Below are positions 1-8,992 of a stretch of DNA of 64,000 nt, one piece after another. The stretch comes from an uncultured Clostridia bacterium (GTDB lineage Bacteria; Bacillota; Clostridia; Oscillospirales; Acutalibacteraceae). A program made the translations under genes and the position numbers. Position 1 is the stretch's first letter; each line of letters opens with the position of its first letter. The notes beneath the pieces are model-generated. The model was given only the letters and a program-made list of their open reading frames with translations. It searched no databases and was not told where the DNA came from. The stretch spans positions 62,001-126,000 of the forward strand of contig CANQVS010000001.1 of assembly GCA_947627345.1 (NCBI GenBank), given 5' to 3'.

Positions 1-1
1 G

Positions 2-157
2 GCTATTTCCTTGGAGGAAGGCTGTAAAGACGGAGATTATCTTTCCATTGAAGAACTCCAAATAAAAACCAAGGCGTCAAAAACCATTATTGAACAATTA
101 AAGGAATGTGGTGCAACGGGGGATTTACCTGAAAGTGCGCAAATGTCATTTTTTTAA
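2..157 (+). CDS. polC: DNA polymerase III PolC, C-terminal fragment
   Basis: The frame is open from the left edge and stops with TAA at 155-157. The 51 visible residues (starting AISLEEGCKDGDYLSIEELQ) end in LPESAQMSFF, which resembles the usual PolC tail (an LPES..QLSLF-like end). PolC is the replicative Gram-positive DNA polymerase III alpha subunit with a built-in proofreading exonuclease. Only the extreme C-terminus is inside the window, so no catalytic residue can be checked. The assignment rests on the tail motif and the preceding helical segment. Confidence 0.75.
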   Translation, partial: AISLEEGCKDGDYLSIEELQIKTKASKTIIEQLKECGATGDLPESAQMSFF

Positions 158-206
158 ATCAATTTATTATAAATCAGCACAAATATATCAGAGAGGATGA
201 TATATA

Positions 207-1466
207 ATGAAAAAAAAATTTAATAAAATGGCAGGGATACTTATTTGCATTACCTTTGCAGTATTCTTGCTTTTTATCAAGGATAATGTTGATGTTATAT
301 GGGGTGCAATATGCAACTTTGCAACAATTCTTACGCCGTTTGTATATGCTTTCGGTATAGCGTATATCCTTAACTTTCCGTTTAGATTTATCCAAAATAA
401 ACTTTTCGGGAAAATTAAATCACGGCATTTTGAAAAAATTAAAAAGCCCTTAGCGCTTTTATTAACTTATCTTTTCTTCTTCGGTTTAATCGGATTTTTC
501 CTCGCGATTCTTATCCCACAGCTATCGGAAAACATAACAAAGCTTGTTACAAGCGTTCCGTCGTATGTGAAATCTTTTAGAGAGATAACAACCGGCATAG
601 TTACTTGGATTAACGAGAGATTCCATTTGAATTTAAGCTTTCTTGATAATATTAACGGAGCGGTTGAAAATTTCATACGTTCTCTCTCGGACATCAATAA
701 TATCGGAAGAGTGTATACGGCCGCAATGAATACCGCAGGATTTGTTTATAATTGGGTTATGGCTCTTATTCTTTCGGCATATATGCTCGGCTCAAAGGAA
801 TATCTTTGCAAACAGCTCAAAAGGCTCGGCGCCGCTTTTCTTCCGACAAAATGGCTTCCGACAATCTATCAGGTTATAAATGTTTCCGATGATAAATGCG
901 GTAAGTTTTTAGTTGGAAAAATTCTTGATTCCACAATTATAGGTCTTATGGTATTCGTATATATGACTGTCAGGGCGATTCCATACGCGCCTTTAATCAG
1001 CGTTATTGTCGCCGTTTGTAATATTATCCCGTTTTTCGGACCGTTCATCGGGGGTATTCCCAGCGCATTGCTCTTGCTATTGGTGAACCCGGCGTACTGC
1101 GTCGAATTTGTTATAATGATATTTTTATTCCAGCAGATAGACGGAAACCTTATTGGTCCGAAGATTGTCGGCTCGCAGGTTGGCTTAATCGGATTTTGGT
1201 CACTATTTTCCGTTATGGTCGCCGGAGGATTGTTCGGTATTGCGGGTATGATTTTAGGAACACCGATTTTTGCCGCTATTTATACTCTTGTCGGAAGAAA
1301 AACAGGGTCAAGAATTGATATGAAAGGTGAAAACGCAACCCGTGTTATTGAAATGAACGTTGTTAAATCATCGGGATTAACAAATATGAAGGCAAAAGTT
1401 ATTAAAAAGCCTGTTTCTAAAAGACAAAAAGACGCTGATGATGACGACTATAGTAACGAGAATTGA
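207..1466 (+). CDS. AI-2E family transporter (PerM/YdbI-like membrane protein)
   Basis: The 419-residue protein has several long hydrophobic helices, with a pair at the N-terminus (about residues 9-28 and 38-55) and a cluster in the second half. The stretch IIPFFGPFIGGIPSALL followed by GNLIGPKIVGSQVG is typical of the AI-2E/PerM family of polytopic membrane proteins. The family was named for autoinducer-2 export, but substrates differ and include Na+/H+ antiport, so no substrate is claimed. A GAGAGGATGAT-like ribosome site precedes the ATG. The C-terminus is a hydrophilic tail ending in an aspartate cluster. It lies between polC and the histidine operon, which starts with its own promoter. 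Confidence 0.85.
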   Translation: MKKKFNKMAGILICITFAVFLLFIKDNVDVIWGAICNFATILTPFVYAFGIAYILNFPFRFIQNKLFGKIKSRHFEKIKKPLALLLTYLFFFGLIGFFLAILIPQLSENITKLVTSVPSYVKSFREITTGIVTWINERFHLNLSFLDNINGAVENFIRSLSDINNIGRVYTAAMNTAGFVYNWVMALILSAYMLGSKEYLCKQLKRLGAAFLPTKWLPTIYQVINVSDDKCGKFLVGKILDSTIIGLMVFVYMTVRAIPYAPLISVIVAVCNIIPFFGPFIGGIPSALLLLLVNPAYCVEFVIMIFLFQQIDGNLIGPKIVGSQVGLIGFWSLFSVMVAGGLFGIAGMILGTPIFAAIYTLVGRKTGSRIDMKGENATRVIEMNVVKSSGLTNMKAKVIKKPVSKRQKDADDDDYSNEN

Positions 1467-1491
1467 CAAATATAATTTTATATGTTAACAT
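1463..1491 (+). promoter_or_regulatory. Sigma-A-like promoter of the histidine operon
   Basis: TTGACA at 1463-1468 and TAACAT at 1486-1491 are separated by 17 nt, with an extended TG one base before the -10 box. It overlaps the stop codon of the preceding gene. The leader before hisZ is only about 25-30 nt, which leaves no room for a T-box or a leader-peptide attenuator. Confidence 0.55.
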
Positions 1492-1521
1492 ATTAGCACA
1501 CTAAAGTGACGAGGTAATTTT

Positions 1522-2688
1522 ATGAAGAAAAATTTAAAAATAACTCCCGAGGGTACAAAGGATTATCTTTTCAAAGAATGTACCGCGGTTGATTATGTGT
1601 GCAAAAAAATTCAAAACGTATTTGATAATCATCAGTTTCACCGTGTTATTACACCCGCTTTAGAGTATTACGATTTGTTTTCAACCGATTCAAGCGGAAT
1701 ATCACCAGAGTCAATGTTTAAAACGACCGACAACAACGGAAGACTTATAGCCGTCCGTCCCGATTCCACGCTTCCGATTGCGAGGCTCGTTTCAACTCGT
1801 ATGCAGAATGAGGTTCTTCCCGTACGCCTTTACTATAATCAGGCTGTTTACAGGAACAATCCGAGTCTTACGGGCAGAAGTAACGAAATTATGCAGATGG
1901 GTATTGAACTTATCGGTTCAAGAGGAAAAAGAGCCGACCTCGAAGTAATTACTACAGCTATTCAGAGTATGCAGGCAGTATCGGACGATTTCAGAATTGA
2001 AGTCGGACACTCAATGCTGTTTAATACACTTTTGGATTCTCTTGATGCCGATGAAGAAATAAAAGAACATATCAGAATTTATATAGAAAATAAAAATTAT
2101 TCTGCTCTTAATGATATTCTCGATAAACTCAATCCGAGCGATACCGTAACGGCAATAAGAACCGTTCCGTCGCTGTTCGGCGGTGAGGAAGTTTTTGAAA
2201 GAGCCGAGAAAATTATCAATAATAAAAAAGCGTTAGACGCGATTGAATATCTTAAAAGCCTTTACAAGGACCTCTCAACTCTTGATTTGGGCGATAAAAT
2301 CATTATAGATTTAGGACTTGTCCAGCACAACGATTACTACAGCGGAATAGTTTTTACAGGCTATGTTTTGGGATACGGCGACGCAATTTTGTCAGGGGGA
2401 CGTTACGATAAAATTTTTGATGAATTTAACTGTTCTATCGGAGCGTCGGGCTTTGCCATAAATATTAATCACCTTGCCGAGCAGGCCCGCTATTATTCCA
2501 AAAGCAATATTCCCGAGGTACTTGTTTTTGCCAAGAATGACTGCGATATTATGAAAGCTATCAAATATACCTCAAAGCTTGTCGAACAAGGAACAAAAGC
2601 GCAGTTTTCGGATTTATCCGATGAATCTGAGGCGCGAGAATTTGCGGAAAAACTCGGCATAAAAAAGTTTGAGATAATAGGTGATTAA
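1522..2688 (+). CDS. hisZ: ATP phosphoribosyltransferase regulatory subunit HisZ
   Basis: HisZ is a catalytically inactive paralogue of histidyl-tRNA synthetase that joins short-form HisG to make active ATP phosphoribosyltransferase, the first step of histidine synthesis, and carries feedback control. The 388 residues show the class II synthetase-like core, with RPDSTLPIAR at residues 79-88 and a GGRYDKIF motif in the second half, followed by only a short C-terminal extension. It is directly followed by hisG, which overlaps its end. An ACGAGG ribosome site precedes the ATG. True HisS would be longer and carry an anticodon-binding domain. Confidence 0.9.
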   Translation: MKKNLKITPEGTKDYLFKECTAVDYVCKKIQNVFDNHQFHRVITPALEYYDLFSTDSSGISPESMFKTTDNNGRLIAVRPDSTLPIARLVSTRMQNEVLPVRLYYNQAVYRNNPSLTGRSNEIMQMGIELIGSRGKRADLEVITTAIQSMQAVSDDFRIEVGHSMLFNTLLDSLDADEEIKEHIRIYIENKNYSALNDILDKLNPSDTVTAIRTVPSLFGGEEVFERAEKIINNKKALDAIEYLKSLYKDLSTLDLGDKIIIDLGLVQHNDYYSGIVFTGYVLGYGDAILSGGRYDKIFDEFNCSIGASGFAININHLAEQARYYSKSNIPEVLVFAKNDCDIMKAIKYTSKLVEQGTKAQFSDLSDESEAREFAEKLGIKKFEIIGD

Positions 2689-2689
2689 T

Positions 2690-3319
2690 ATGAAACCGAT
2701 TAGAATAGCGCTTACTAAGGGCAGACTTGAAAAATCCACGGTAGAGCTTTTTGAAAAACTCGGATATAACTGTGATGAGATACATAATAAAGGACGCCGT
2801 CTTATTCTTTCCGTAGACGGAGGACAGTTCGAGGTCGTTCTCGCAAAAGCGGCTGACGTTATAACATACGTTGAGCACGGGGTTTGCGACCTCGGTGTTG
2901 TCGGCAAGGACACGATTCTTGAAAACGGAACATCCTTTTACGAACTTCTTGATTTAGGTTTTGGCAAATGTAAATTTGCGTTAGCATGTAAAAAAGGTTA
3001 TGATTTTTACCACGGATACGGCGCTAAGACCATCGCTACAAAATATCCGAAAGTTACGCGAAATTTCTTTGAGGGAAAAAATATGGACGTCCGCGTAATT
3101 AAAATCGAGGGTTCCGTAGAGCTTGCTCCCCTTGTAGGACTTGCAGACGGAATTGTAGATATTGTTGAAACAGGTTCAACTCTTAAAGCTAACGACCTTG
3201 AGGTTATAGAATATGTGACGGATATTTCCGCAAGATTAATTGCAAATACCGCAAGTTTAAAGCTTAGAAAGTACGAAATAGAGGAACTTGTACGAAAAAT
3301 GGAGGCAGAAGTAAAATGA
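2690..3319 (+). CDS. hisG: ATP phosphoribosyltransferase catalytic subunit, short form
   Basis: HisG condenses ATP with PRPP to give N1-phosphoribosyl-ATP. At about 209 residues it is the short form, which lacks the C-terminal regulatory domain and needs HisZ, encoded just upstream. LTKGRLEKS near the N-terminus and the PRPP loop region VDIVETGSTLKAN are visible. The start is taken at ATG 2690 because AGGTGAT at 2680-2686 sits at good spacing; an in-frame GTG at 2681 lies inside that ribosome site. It overlaps the hisD start by four bases (ATGA). Confidence 0.93.
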   Translation: MKPIRIALTKGRLEKSTVELFEKLGYNCDEIHNKGRRLILSVDGGQFEVVLAKAADVITYVEHGVCDLGVVGKDTILENGTSFYELLDLGFGKCKFALACKKGYDFYHGYGAKTIATKYPKVTRNFFEGKNMDVRVIKIEGSVELAPLVGLADGIVDIVETGSTLKANDLEVIEYVTDISARLIANTASLKLRKYEIEELVRKMEAEVK

Positions 3320-4608
3320 TTACTACCGTAGTTGCAAACGGTAAAGATGAATACGTTTTTATAAAAAACCTGAAAGAACGCTCAAACAGCGGGGCAAAGG
3401 ACGTCTCAGGCATTGTCAGTGATATTATTAACAATGTAAAAGAAAACGGAGATAAAGCCGTTTACGATTATACCGTTAAATTTGACGGAAAAGCCCCCAA
3501 AAAAGTTGAAATTTACGCTGATGAGATTGACAGTATTATAGCGAAATGTGATAAAGATTACATAGAAACCTTAAAAAAAGCGACGAAAAATATTGAGGAT
3601 TTTCATAAAAGACAAATTCAGCAATCTTGGCTTACCACAAAAGAAAATGGAGTAATTATGGGACAGCGCGTCAGGGGACTTGCGAGGGTAGGCCTTTATG
3701 TACCGGGCGGTACGGCGGCGTATCCTTCTTCAGTTCTTATGAACGCGATTCCGGCTAAGCTTGCAGGCTGTAAAGAAATTGTAATGACAACCCCGCCTTC
3801 AAAAGACGGAAAACCTAATCCCGATATAATAGCCGCCGCAAAAATTGCGGGTGTTGACCGAATATTTCTTATGGGCGGAGCGCAGGCGGTTGCGGCTCTT
3901 GCATACGGCACAAAACAGGTTCCGAAAGTGGACAAAATTGTCGGCCCCGGGAATATATTTGTCGCAACGGCTAAAAAGCTACTCTACGGAGTTGTCGATA
4001 TAGATATGATTGCAGGACCGAGCGAAATTCTCATTTTAGCAGATAAAAACGCTAATCCTAAATTTTTAGCGGCGGATCTTATGAGCCAGGCTGAACACGA
4101 CCGACTTGCAAGCTCGATTCTTCTAACCGATTACGCGCCTTTAGCCGATAAGGTGAAAAAGGAGATTAAAAAACAATGTGAAAAGCTTGAACGCAGGGAT
4201 ATTATTAAAGAGTCGCTTAAAAATTACGGAGCGATTATCGTATGCTCAAATATGGAACAGGCGGTTAAATTTGCGAACGATTTAGCACCCGAACATCTCG
4301 AGGTTTGCTGTAAAAATCCTATGGAATATATCGGCAGGCTTGATAATGTGGGTTCGGTATTTTTGGGAAACTTCAGTCCCGAGCCTTTAGGCGATTATTT
4401 TGCAGGGCCTAATCACGTTTTACCGACAAGCGGTACGGCGCGTTTCTTCAGTCCGCTTTCGGTTGACAGTTTTGTTAAAAAATCAAGCTTTATATATTAT
4501 ACCGAACAGGCGCTTATAAGCGATGCTGACGATATAGTCCGTTTTGCTCAGGTTGAGGGCTTAACCGCCCACGCAAATTCAATTAAAGTCAGATTTGATA
4601 ACGACTAA
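3316..4608 (+). CDS. hisD: Histidinol dehydrogenase
   Basis: This zinc enzyme catalyses the last two NAD-dependent oxidations from L-histidinol to L-histidine. The 430 residues match the family length. Recognisable blocks are YVPGGTAAYPSS, GPGNIFVATAKK (nucleotide and substrate region), SQAEHDRLAS with its metal-ligand Gln/His, EHLEV with the catalytic Glu-His, and HVLPTSGTARF near the C-terminus. It is translationally coupled to hisG by a four-base overlap. Confidence 0.95.
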   Translation: MITTVVANGKDEYVFIKNLKERSNSGAKDVSGIVSDIINNVKENGDKAVYDYTVKFDGKAPKKVEIYADEIDSIIAKCDKDYIETLKKATKNIEDFHKRQIQQSWLTTKENGVIMGQRVRGLARVGLYVPGGTAAYPSSVLMNAIPAKLAGCKEIVMTTPPSKDGKPNPDIIAAAKIAGVDRIFLMGGAQAVAALAYGTKQVPKVDKIVGPGNIFVATAKKLLYGVVDIDMIAGPSEILILADKNANPKFLAADLMSQAEHDRLASSILLTDYAPLADKVKKEIKKQCEKLERRDIIKESLKNYGAIIVCSNMEQAVKFANDLAPEHLEVCCKNPMEYIGRLDNVGSVFLGNFSPEPLGDYFAGPNHVLPTSGTARFFSPLSVDSFVKKSSFIYYTEQALISDADDIVRFAQVEGLTAHANSIKVRFDND

Positions 4609-4618
4609 GGTGATTAAT

Positions 4619-5680
4619 TTGTCTTATGAATTAAATGATAAAATTAACAATTTAATACCGTATGAGCCGATAGAGGGAGATTATTCAATCAGGCTTGACG
4701 CTAACGAGTGTACGCTCGGCTACAGCGAGGATTTTATGAAAATCGTCGATAAGGCTGTTCATAGCGTTGAGTTCAACCGTTATCCCGACCCCGTGTGCTT
4801 AAAGCTAAGAAAATCCTTTGCGGATTACTATGAAATTAATTATAAAAATGTAACGGTCGGCAACGGCTCGGACGAACTTATTTTTCTCATTGAGTCGGCG
4901 TTTTTGCAAAAAGGGGATAGGTTGTCGGTTTTATCTCCCGATTTCAGTATGTATGAATTTTACAGCGGTATAACCGAAAATCCTTGTGTTAAATTTCAAA
5001 AAAATCCCGATTTATCTATTGACGTTGACAAGCTTATCAGCCACATAAACGATAATAAAATCAGCGCTTTAATTTTTTCAAATCCCTGCAATCCGACGGC
5101 GCAGGGAATGTTAAAGAAAGATGTAATTAAACTTATAAATTCCGTTAACGCTCTTGTCGTTTTAGACGAGGCATATATGGATTTTTGGGACGAAGCAAAT
5201 TCACTTTTAAAAGATGTAGAAAGCTACTCCAATCTTATAGTTTTAAGAACCGCGTCAAAGGCTTTGGGCAGCGCGTCTATAAGGCTTGGATTTGCTGTTT
5301 CCTGCGAGAAAATAAGCAAAGCGCTGTCTGCTGTTAAATCGCCTTATAATGTTAACAGTATTTCCCAGGCAATAGGTGCACAGCTGTATAGAAATAAAGA
5401 TTTTTTAAAAAATCAGACAAAAACTATTGTTGAAAATACAAAAACCCTGTATAATGAGCTTGTAAGACTCAGTAAAATGACAGAAAACTTTTTTGTTTAC
5501 CCGACAAAGACAAATTTTGTTCTTATTAAAACGGATTTTGCGAAAGAGATTTGGGAGTTTTTAAAAACGGAATCAATTGTTGTAAGATATATGGGAGAAT
5601 ATATCCGCATAAGTACAGGTACAGAAAAGGAAATAAACGCTGTAATTTCAGCGATAGAGCAGTTTATTTCGGAGAGATAA
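4619..5680 (+). CDS. hisC: Histidinol-phosphate aminotransferase
   Basis: HisC transfers the amino group of glutamate to imidazole acetol phosphate using PLP. Visible motifs are the N-terminal RLDANECTLG, NPCNPTAQG, DEAYMDFW and the PLP-lysine region TASKALGSASIRLGF. The start is set at TTG 4619, placed just after the ribosome site AAGGTG (4607-4612); an upstream in-frame TTG at 4595 would lie inside hisD without its own ribosome site. From this start the protein has 353 residues, normal for class I/II HisC. Confidence 0.92.
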   Translation: MSYELNDKINNLIPYEPIEGDYSIRLDANECTLGYSEDFMKIVDKAVHSVEFNRYPDPVCLKLRKSFADYYEINYKNVTVGNGSDELIFLIESAFLQKGDRLSVLSPDFSMYEFYSGITENPCVKFQKNPDLSIDVDKLISHINDNKISALIFSNPCNPTAQGMLKKDVIKLINSVNALVVLDEAYMDFWDEANSLLKDVESYSNLIVLRTASKALGSASIRLGFAVSCEKISKALSAVKSPYNVNSISQAIGAQLYRNKDFLKNQTKTIVENTKTLYNELVRLSKMTENFFVYPTKTNFVLIKTDFAKEIWEFLKTESIVVRYMGEYIRISTGTEKEINAVISAIEQFISER

Positions 5681-5681
5681 A

Positions 5682-6260
5682 ATGAGATGTTCCAGTTTAA
5701 ACAGAAAAACTAAAGAAACAGATATTACTTTGAGCCTTAATCTTGACGGCGGAAATATAAATATTAACACGGGAATTGGTTTTTTTGACCATATGCTTAA
5801 TGCTTTCGCCGTACACGGAGGATTCGGACTTGAGGTTAAGGTATCGGGAGATTTGGATGTCGACGACCACCACACCGTAGAGGATACAGGAATTGTACTT
5901 GGAAAAGCTTTTAAAGACGCTCTCGGCGAGAAAAGCTCCATTGAGCGTTTCGGGAGTTTTTATGTTCCTATGGACGAGGCTTTGGCTTTTGTATCCCTTG
6001 ATATAAGCGGTCGTCCTTTTTTGGTTTTTGATGCGGATTTTCCTCAGGAAAAATGCGGAGATTATACTTCGGCATTGACGGTTGAATTTATGAGAGCGTT
6101 CGCGTATAACGCGGGAATTACTTTGCATATAAAATCAGAATACGGATATAATTCCCACCATATTATTGAAGCTATTTTTAAAGCGGTCGCTCATTCGCTT
6201 AAAATCGCAGTTAAGGAAAACGATACAGGCGTACCGTTATCAACAAAAGGAGTTCTATAA
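5682..6260 (+). CDS. hisB: Imidazoleglycerol-phosphate dehydratase
   Basis: HisB removes water from imidazole glycerol phosphate to give imidazole acetol phosphate. The 192-residue protein is the monofunctional form with no histidinol-phosphatase domain. The two metal-binding repeats are clear: DHMLNAFAVHGG with DDHHTVEDTG in the first half and YNSHHIIEAIFKAVAHSLK in the second. It begins one base after the hisC stop and its stop overlaps the first base of hisA. In many related operons hisH sits at this junction; here it is absent. Confidence 0.95.
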   Translation: MRCSSLNRKTKETDITLSLNLDGGNININTGIGFFDHMLNAFAVHGGFGLEVKVSGDLDVDDHHTVEDTGIVLGKAFKDALGEKSSIERFGSFYVPMDEALAFVSLDISGRPFLVFDADFPQEKCGDYTSALTVEFMRAFAYNAGITLHIKSEYGYNSHHIIEAIFKAVAHSLKIAVKENDTGVPLSTKGVL

Positions 6261-6982
6261 TGATTGTTTTACCCGCCATTGATATTAAAGATGGCAATTG
6301 TGTAAGATTAGTTAAAGGAGATTATTCAACAGCCTCTAAGGTTGCCGACGACCCGTATGACGTTGCTGAAAGCTTTGTAAAAGCTGGCGCAGAGTGGATG
6401 CATATGGTAGATTTAGACGGCGCAAAGGATGGCAAACGTAAAAACAGCGAGCTTATTGCGGATGTTGCAAAAAGTACGGATGTAAAGGTCGAAGTTGGCG
6501 GCGGAATAAGAGATATGGACACTATCGAGTTTTACCTCGAAAACGGCATAGACCGCGTTATCTTAGGCTCTGCGGCGGTAAAAGACCAGCATTTTGTAAT
6601 TGACGCCGTAAATAATTTCGATGACAAAATTGTTGTCGGAATTGACGCTAAAAACGGCCTTGTTTGCGCCGAGGGCTGGACAGATAAGTCAGAGCTTAAC
6701 TATATTAATCTTGCAAGGCAAATGGAACAGATAGGCGTTAAGACAATCGTGTTTACCGATATAGAGCAGGACGGTACTTTAGGCGGTCCTAATCTCATTC
6801 AGCTAAAAAAGCTTTCCGATAACGTAAGCTGTGATATTATCGCAAGCGGGGGTATATCTTCTTTGCAGGATATTATAAAACTTTCAGAATTAAATCTTTA
6901 CGGCGCTATTACGGGTAAAGCTGTTTACAGCGGTAATCTTGACCTTGAAAACGCAATTAAAATTGCTTCAAAGGTGAAATAA
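6260..6982 (+). CDS. hisA: ProFAR isomerase (phosphoribosylformimino-AICAR ribotide isomerase)
   Basis: HisA is a TIM-barrel isomerase converting ProFAR to PRFAR, the substrate of HisF-HisH. The 240 residues open with [20 protein letters not shown], containing the catalytic Asp. GIDAKNG and [13 protein letters not shown] supply the second Asp and the C-terminal phosphate region. HisF is a sister TIM barrel, but the AIDI.DG start and the DGT.GGPN block favour HisA. The expected neighbour hisF does not follow; hisI starts one base after the stop. Confidence 0.93.
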   Translation: MIVLPAIDIKDGNCVRLVKGDYSTASKVADDPYDVAESFVKAGAEWMHMVDLDGAKDGKRKNSELIADVAKSTDVKVEVGGGIRDMDTIEFYLENGIDRVILGSAAVKDQHFVIDAVNNFDDKIVVGIDAKNGLVCAEGWTDKSELNYINLARQMEQIGVKTIVFTDIEQDGTLGGPNLIQLKKLSDNVSCDIIASGGISSLQDIIKLSELNLYGAITGKAVYSGNLDLENAIKIASKVK

Positions 6983-6983
6983 T

Positions 6984-7298
6984 ATGGAATTTGATAAGTA
7001 TTTTTTAAAATCCGATTTAATTCCCGCAATTGTTCAGGAGAAGTCAACGGGCGAGGTTTTAATGCTCGCTTATATGAATAAGGAATCATTAAAAAAGACT
7101 TTTGAAACAGGCTATACCTGGTTTTGGTCGAGGAGCCGTAAGGAGCTTTGGAATAAAGGGGCTACTTCGGGACATTTTCAAAAGGTTGTTGAAATTTACT
7201 CCGACTGCGACGACGACACTTTACTTGTTATTGTAGAGCAGACGGGAGAGGCCTGCCACACGGGTCATCACTCCTGCTTTTTTAAGAAAATAAAATGA
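6984..7298 (+). CDS. hisI: Phosphoribosyl-AMP cyclohydrolase
   Basis: HisI opens the adenine ring of phosphoribosyl-AMP. The 104-residue monofunctional protein carries the zinc-ligand region: [10 protein letters not shown] followed by [12 protein letters not shown], with the conserved Cys residues and the Asp cluster. [19 protein letters not shown] is the family signature. It is separate from HisE, which follows 8 bases downstream, unlike the fused HisIE of enterobacteria. Confidence 0.95.
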   Translation: MEFDKYFLKSDLIPAIVQEKSTGEVLMLAYMNKESLKKTFETGYTWFWSRSRKELWNKGATSGHFQKVVEIYSDCDDDTLLVIVEQTGEACHTGHHSCFFKKIK

Positions 7299-7306
7299 GG
7301 TAATTT

Positions 7307-7636
7307 ATGGATGATAAGGTATTAAAGGCGCTGTATGAAACGGTGCTTAACAGACGTGATAATAAAAAAGAAGGTTCTTATACCTGCTATCTTTTTGAAA
7401 AAGGCATTGACAAGATATTAAAAAAAGTGGGGGAAGAGTGCAGTGAAACAATAATCGCTGCCAAAAACTGCGATAACAGTGAAACGGTTTATGAGATTGC
7501 CGACCTAATTTATCATCTTATGGTAATGATGGTTCAACAAGGGATTGAGCTTGACGAGGTTTTATCGGAGCTTGACAAACGAAGTGAAAAGACAGGCAAC
7601 CTGAAAACATTTCATAAGGTTGATAAAAATACATAA
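7307..7636 (+). CDS. hisE: Phosphoribosyl-ATP pyrophosphatase
   Basis: HisE hydrolyses phosphoribosyl-ATP to phosphoribosyl-AMP. The 109 residues form a MazG-like helical protein with the metal-binding signature KVGEECSETIIAAKN and a later EIADLIYHLMVMM. An ATGAGGTAA-type ribosome site lies immediately upstream. It is the last gene of the operon and is followed by a strong hairpin. Confidence 0.92.
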   Translation: MDDKVLKALYETVLNRRDNKKEGSYTCYLFEKGIDKILKKVGEECSETIIAAKNCDNSETVYEIADLIYHLMVMMVQQGIELDEVLSELDKRSEKTGNLKTFHKVDKNT

Positions 7637-7646
7637 TAAAAATAAA

Positions 7647-7677
7647 GGCTGTATCAAGGCAACGCTTTGATACAGCC
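7647..7677 (+). terminator. Hairpin after the histidine operon
   Basis: The 11-bp perfect stem GGCTGTATCAA (7647-7657) pairs with TTGATACAGCC (7667-7677) around a short loop. It is A-rich upstream, but the T-tract downstream is weak (GTATTA), so it may be an inefficient terminator or partial barrier before mtaB. Confidence 0.55.
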
Positions 7678-7699
7678 GTATTAAACAGGAAAGAAAATT

Positions 7700-8992
7700 A
7701 TGAACTTTAATATAATTACTCTCGGCTGTAAGGTTAATCAATATGAATCACAGCTTATGAGAGAACTTTTGATAAAAAACGGTTTTACGCCTTCCGAGGA
7801 TAAGGATAAAGCGGATATAACTGTAATAAATACCTGTACGGTAACTGCGGTAACAGACGCGAAAAACAGAAAAATTATTCATAAAGTCCGTCGTAATAAT
7901 CCTGACGGAATTGTTGTTTTAACGGGATGTATGCCACAGGCTTTTCCCGATAGGACAGGTGATTTTGAGGATTGTGATATTGTACTCGGCAACAGGCGCA
8001 GAGCTGATTTGATTTCTAAAATTAACGAATATTTAACCTGTCGTCATCAGATTATAAGCATTGAGCCTCACGAAAGTAAAAACGCGGAATATGAGGAATT
8101 AAGCGTTAAGAATTTTGAGGGACATACAAGAGCGTTCGTTAAAATTGAGGACGGCTGTAACCGTTTCTGCTCCTATTGCATAATTCCGTATTCACGAGGA
8201 AGAGTGCGCAGTAAAAGTCCCGAAATTTTAAAAGAGGAGATAGAAAAGCTCGCTTTAAACGGCTATAAAGAAATTGTGCTTGTCGGGATAAATCTTTCCG
8301 CTTATGGTCAAGGAGAAGATTTTGATTTAGCTGACGCGGTTGATATAGTATGTCAGTTTGATGAGATAAAACGCGTCCGCTTAGGTTCTTTTGAACCTGA
8401 AATGATGTATGAGAGCCTTATAAAACGCTTTTCCGCACAAGAAAAATTTTGTCCGCAATTTCATCTTTCCCTCCAAAGCGGATGTAATGCTACGCTAAAG
8501 CGTATGCGCCGTCAGTATGATACGGATGAATATATGAAAATTGTAGAGGCATTGCGCTCAAATTTTGATAATCCGTCTATAACAACAGATGTAATGGTAG
8601 GCTTTGCGGGAGAAACAGACGAGGAATTTAATGAGAGTTTAAAATTCGTAAAAAAAGTCGGATTCTCAAAAATTCACGTTTTTCCATATTCTCAACGCAA
8701 AGGAACTTTGGCGGATACTATGGAAAATCAGGTTCCGATTAGGGTTAAAGACAAACGAAGTAAAATTATGATTAAAACTGCCGATAAATTGAGGCACGAT
8801 TTTCTTAAAACGCAAATCGGCAGAACAGAGAGCGTACTGGTTGAACGATTCAGAAAAAATGAATATTATGAAGGGTATACAATGAATTATACTCCTGTTC
8901 ATATTTACTGCGACAATAATATTACAGGTGAAATTGTTAATGTAAAAATTACAGAATACGGTGATGACTTCTGTATAGGGGAGTTAATCTAA
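7700..8992 (+). CDS. mtaB: tRNA t6A37 methylthiotransferase MtaB
   Basis: MtaB adds a methylthio group to N6-threonylcarbamoyladenosine at position 37 of ANN-decoding tRNAs. The 430 residues have the methylthiotransferase N-terminal domain with three cluster cysteines (Cys10 in LGCKVNQYES, Cys46 in NTCTVT, Cys77 in TGCMPQ). The radical SAM triad Cys153-Cys157-Cys160 lies in CNRFCSYC. LQSGCN and the C-terminal TRAM-like region follow. MiaB and RimO are paralogues, but the LGCKVNQYES start favours MtaB. Its 3' end overlaps the convergent gene by nine bases. Confidence 0.9.
   Translation: MNFNIITLGCKVNQYESQLMRELLIKNGFTPSEDKDKADITVINTCTVTAVTDAKNRKIIHKVRRNNPDGIVVLTGCMPQAFPDRTGDFEDCDIVLGNRRRADLISKINEYLTCRHQIISIEPHESKNAEYEELSVKNFEGHTRAFVKIEDGCNRFCSYCIIPYSRGRVRSKSPEILKEEIEKLALNGYKEIVLVGINLSAYGQGEDFDLADAVDIVCQFDEIKRVRLGSFEPEMMYESLIKRFSAQEKFCPQFHLSLQSGCNATLKRMRRQYDTDEYMKIVEALRSNFDNPSITTDVMVGFAGETDEEFNESLKFVKKVGFSKIHVFPYSQRKGTLADTMENQVPIRVKDKRSKIMIKTADKLRHDFLKTQIGRTESVLVERFRKNEYYEGYTMNYTPVHIYCDNNITGEIVNVKITEYGDDFCIGELI

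Noticed and set aside
1492-1521. Possible T-box or attenuator before hisZ
   Set aside because: The leader after the promoter is about 25-30 nt with no specifier stem, histidine-rich leader peptide or terminator.
8984-8992. Nine-base overlap of mtaB and the GHL10 gene taken as an assembly fault
   Set aside because: Both stop codons and C-termini look natural, and tail-to-tail overlaps of this size are common in compact genomes.
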